In this document: piece by piece, positions 62,312 through 64,000 of the stretch
Position numbering within the stretch: position 1 is the stretch's first letter
Layout: the number at the start of each line of letters is the position of its first letter
NCBI GenBank assembly: GCA_028292265.1
Contig: JAQGMR010000006.1
Span: 145,301-209,300, forward strand
Origin: Herminiimonas sp.
GTDB taxonomy: Bacteria > Pseudomonadota > Gammaproteobacteria > Burkholderiales > Burkholderiaceae_D
Direction of reading: 5' to 3'
Length of the DNA stretch: 64,000 nt
Translations under genes and position numbers: made by a program
Notes under the pieces: generated by a model
Database searches by the model: none
Seen by the model: only the letters and a program-made list of their open reading frames with translations
Told to the model about the DNA's origin: nothing

Positions 62312-63438
62312 CGGTGCTGCAGCGTTACTTCGCCACGGAGATAATTCGGGCGGTCAGTTTCGTGCTGATCGCCTTCCTTGCTCTCTTCGCCTTCTTCGAT
62401 CTGATGGGCGAATTGCAATCGGTCGGCAAGGGGAGTTATCGCCTGCAGCACGCCTTTCTGTACGTCTTGCTGGGGCTGCCCGGCTATACCTACGAACTGA
62501 TGCCAATCGCCGCGCTGATCGGTACCATCTACGTACTGGCACTGTTCGCCGCGCGCTCCGAATTCACCATCATGCGCGCCTCCAGCATGTCGACGCTAAT
62601 GGCTGGCGGAATGCTGGCGCGGGTCGGCGTGGTATTTGCCCTGATAACCTTTTTGTTTGGCGAATTCCTCTCGCCCCGGGCCAGCGAGTTTGCGGAAAAA
62701 TTGAAGTTAAGTGTGCAGGGCACCTCGGTCTCGCAGGAGTTCCGGACCGGACTCTGGACCAAGGATGTCATCCGCAAGAATGGAACAACCGGTGAGATAG
62801 TTGGATCGCGCTTTCTCAACGTGCGCGAAATCCGGCCCGACGGGCAGTTGGTCGGAGTCAAGGTGTATGAATTCGACATGGACTTTCACATGACCGGTTT
62901 GATCGCCGCGGGTCGCGGTGTATATGAAGGGTCCAATTCCTGGCAACTCCAGGCGGTAACGGAAACCCGGTTCCCTACCGGCGCGGGTCTTAAGCTCTCA
63001 GCGTCGCTCTCTACCCAGACTTTGGCGCGCAAGAGCCTGGTGTCGGAGATTACGCCCGAGATTCTCGCCGTGCTGTTTGCCGACCCGGACCGCATGTCTG
63101 CATTGAACCTCGCCGCCTACACCAAACACCTGGCCGAAAACAAGCAGCGTACCGAGCGCTATGAAATCGCCTTCTGGAAAAAGTTGGTGTACCCGTTCGC
63201 CGTCTTTGTGATGATGGCGCTCGCCTTGCCATTCGCTTACCTGCATTTCCGCTCTGGCGGGGTCAGCCTCAAAATCTTTAGCGGGATCATGATCGGTGTC
63301 AGTTTCCAGCTTTCGAACAGCTTGTTCTCGCATCTCGGCTTGCTGAATACCTGGCCGCCCTTTGCGACAGCAGTGGCGCCGAGCCTGTTATTCCTGATGG
63401 CGGCCATTGGCGCCCTGCTCTGGGTGGAAAGGCACTGA
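62308..63438 (+). CDS. lptG: LPS export permease LptG
   Basis: A 376-residue partner of LptF, with the same 3 TM - periplasmic domain - 3 TM layout. It begins [22 protein letters not shown], with the coupling region SEFTIMRASSMSTLMAGGM and the C-terminal helices KLVYPFAVFVMMALALPFAYLHFR. The ATG at 62308 overlaps the lptF stop (ATGA), so translation is coupled. Frames starting further upstream lie within lptF and were not used. Confidence 0.95.
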   Translation: MTVLQRYFATEIIRAVSFVLIAFLALFAFFDLMGELQSVGKGSYRLQHAFLYVLLGLPGYTYELMPIAALIGTIYVLALFAARSEFTIMRASSMSTLMAGGMLARVGVVFALITFLFGEFLSPRASEFAEKLKLSVQGTSVSQEFRTGLWTKDVIRKNGTTGEIVGSRFLNVREIRPDGQLVGVKVYEFDMDFHMTGLIAAGRGVYEGSNSWQLQAVTETRFPTGAGLKLSASLSTQTLARKSLVSEITPEILAVLFADPDRMSALNLAAYTKHLAENKQRTERYEIAFWKKLVYPFAVFVMMALALPFAYLHFRSGGVSLKIFSGIMIGVSFQLSNSLFSHLGLLNTWPPFATAVAPSLLFLMAAIGALLWVERH

Positions 63439-63439
63439 C

Positions 63440-63814
63440 ATGAAAAAATCCGCACTGATTCTGTTTGCACACGGTGCGCGGGACCCACGCTGGGCCGGGC
63501 CCTTCGAGCGACTCAAGGCGCTGGCGCAGGCCCAACGGCCGGACATTGTCGTGCACCTGGCATTCCTGGAACTGATGTCGCCGCGTCTACCGGAACTGGT
63601 TGAGCAACTGGTGGCTGAGGAATGTGAAGCAATCACGGTGGTGCCGGTTTTTCTGGGGCAGGGCGGGCATGTCTTGTGCGACCTGCCGCTGATGGTGGAC
63701 CAGCTGCGCAGTGCGTATCCGCAACTGTTGCTGCGGGTTGCAGAGGCGGTCGGAGAGAATGCAGAGGTGCTGGATGCGATAGCGCGAGTCAGCGTTGGTG
63801 CGCTGGAGGGCTGA
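63440..63814 (+). CDS. cbiX: CbiX-type sirohydrochlorin cobalto/ferrochelatase
   Basis: A 124-residue small CbiX-family chelatase. It begins KSALILFAHGARDPRWAGPFERL, with the metal-binding His in AHGARD, and has VVPVFLGQGGHVLCDLPLMV with a second His. Length fits the single-domain form that dimerises to insert metal into sirohydrochlorin for siroheme or cobalamin. It starts one base after the lptG stop, so it may be co-transcribed. Whether cobalt or iron is the natural metal cannot be told from sequence. Confidence 0.9.
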   Translation: MKKSALILFAHGARDPRWAGPFERLKALAQAQRPDIVVHLAFLELMSPRLPELVEQLVAEECEAITVVPVFLGQGGHVLCDLPLMVDQLRSAYPQLLLRVAEAVGENAEVLDAIARVSVGALEG

Positions 63815-63894
63815 TCGCTGAAGCAAGGCGGGGAAACGGCGCAATGGATTTACGACTAAGCGGCGCCACGGGTCAATGGACTTACGGCATGGAC

Positions 63895-64000
63895 GCACCG
63901 AAGCACCGAAGCACCGAAGCACCGAAGCACCGAAGCACCGAAGCACCGAAGCACCGAAGCACCGAAGCACCGAAGCACCGAAGCACCGAAGCACCGAAGC
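63895..64000 (+). repeat. 8-bp tandem repeat (GCACCGAA), at least 13 copies, running off the window
   Basis: From 63895 to the end of the window the sequence is an uninterrupted array of GCACCGAA, 106 bases seen. The unit is not a multiple of three. It lies 80 bases after the chelatase stop in non-coding sequence as far as visible. A perfect array of this length is prone to slippage. Confidence 0.95.

Noticed and set aside
63587..63994. Minus-strand frame encoding LRCFGASV repeats
   Set aside because: It is only the translation of the octamer repeat running into the chelatase antisense; no start signal or family was seen.
63895..64000. Possible CRISPR array
   Set aside because: Units are contiguous and identical, with no spacers and no cas genes. 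The same applies to the array at 27008-27059.

Overview
The window reads as chromosomal DNA of a high-GC betaproteobacterium of the Burkholderiales, most likely Oxalobacteraceae (Herbaspirillum / Noviherbaspirillum / Massilia-like). The assignment is inferred from gene content: five tripartite-tricarboxylate (Bug-type) periplasmic binding proteins, the order glnA - small exported protein - ntrB - ntrC, a sigma54-type prpR/prpBCDE locus, a PEP-CTERM tail, lptFG divergent from pepA-xth, and long RF3. No rRNA, tRNA, prophage, insertion sequence or CRISPR array was seen.

Layout. 1-3.4 kb: tail of one FAD monooxygenase, an alpha/beta hydrolase, a Bug receptor and a second FAD monooxygenase, probably an aromatic or heteroaromatic catabolic set. 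3.5-12 kb: housekeeping and envelope genes (zinc-ribbon protein, membrane-anchored hydrolase, OmpA-like lipoprotein, beta-propeller lipoprotein, PEBP-like lipoprotein), two pseudo-receiver proteins, a frameshifted gene and a PEP-CTERM remnant. 12.1-18.4 kb: a divergent catabolic locus, gntR plus an exported FAH-family hydrolase on one side, and a class III CoA-transferase, a crotonase, a quinone-oxidoreductase-like enzyme and a Bug receptor on the other, with a palindrome over the -35 box between them. 18.6-21.1 kb: a small Lys/Ala-rich exported protein and a large CHRD lipoprotein with a collagen-like Gly-X-Thr stalk. 21.1-31.2 kb: a second catabolic island (LysR, sugar-isomerase-like TIM barrel, Rieske oxygenase, two Bug receptors, MR/MLE enolase-superfamily enzyme, Tat-type amidohydrolase, Ldh2-type dehydrogenase, esterase-like hydrolase).

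31.3-44.5 kb is a mosaic of small and single genes: cupin, mscL, a frameshifted SDR, a lipoprotein-like methyltransferase, small regulators, universal stress protein, zinc-finger microprotein, HAD phosphatase, prfC, a TAXI-type binding protein and a rhodanese. 44.5-49.7 kb is the nitrogen-control cluster glnA-ntrB-ntrC, with a near-consensus sigma54 promoter and two NtrC-like sites ahead of glnA. 49.9-57.5 kb is the methylcitrate cycle for propionate: prpR divergent from prpBCDE, with a perfect sigma54 promoter match and repeated TGTTTCA/TGAAACA boxes. 57.5-63.8 kb holds an EAL phosphodiesterase, xth, pepA, lptF, lptG and a CbiX-type chelatase; the window ends inside an 8-bp tandem repeat.

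The most promising unexplained material is the two Bug-linked catabolic islands, in which two enzymes carry export signals, the crotonase lacks its usual glutamates and the substrate is unknown. Next come the CHRD/collagen-like lipoprotein whose Shine-Dalgarno lies in a 13-bp hairpin, the pair of pseudo-receivers, and the terminator-bounded orphan intergenic regions. All functional statements rest on reading motifs by eye; no database search was run.
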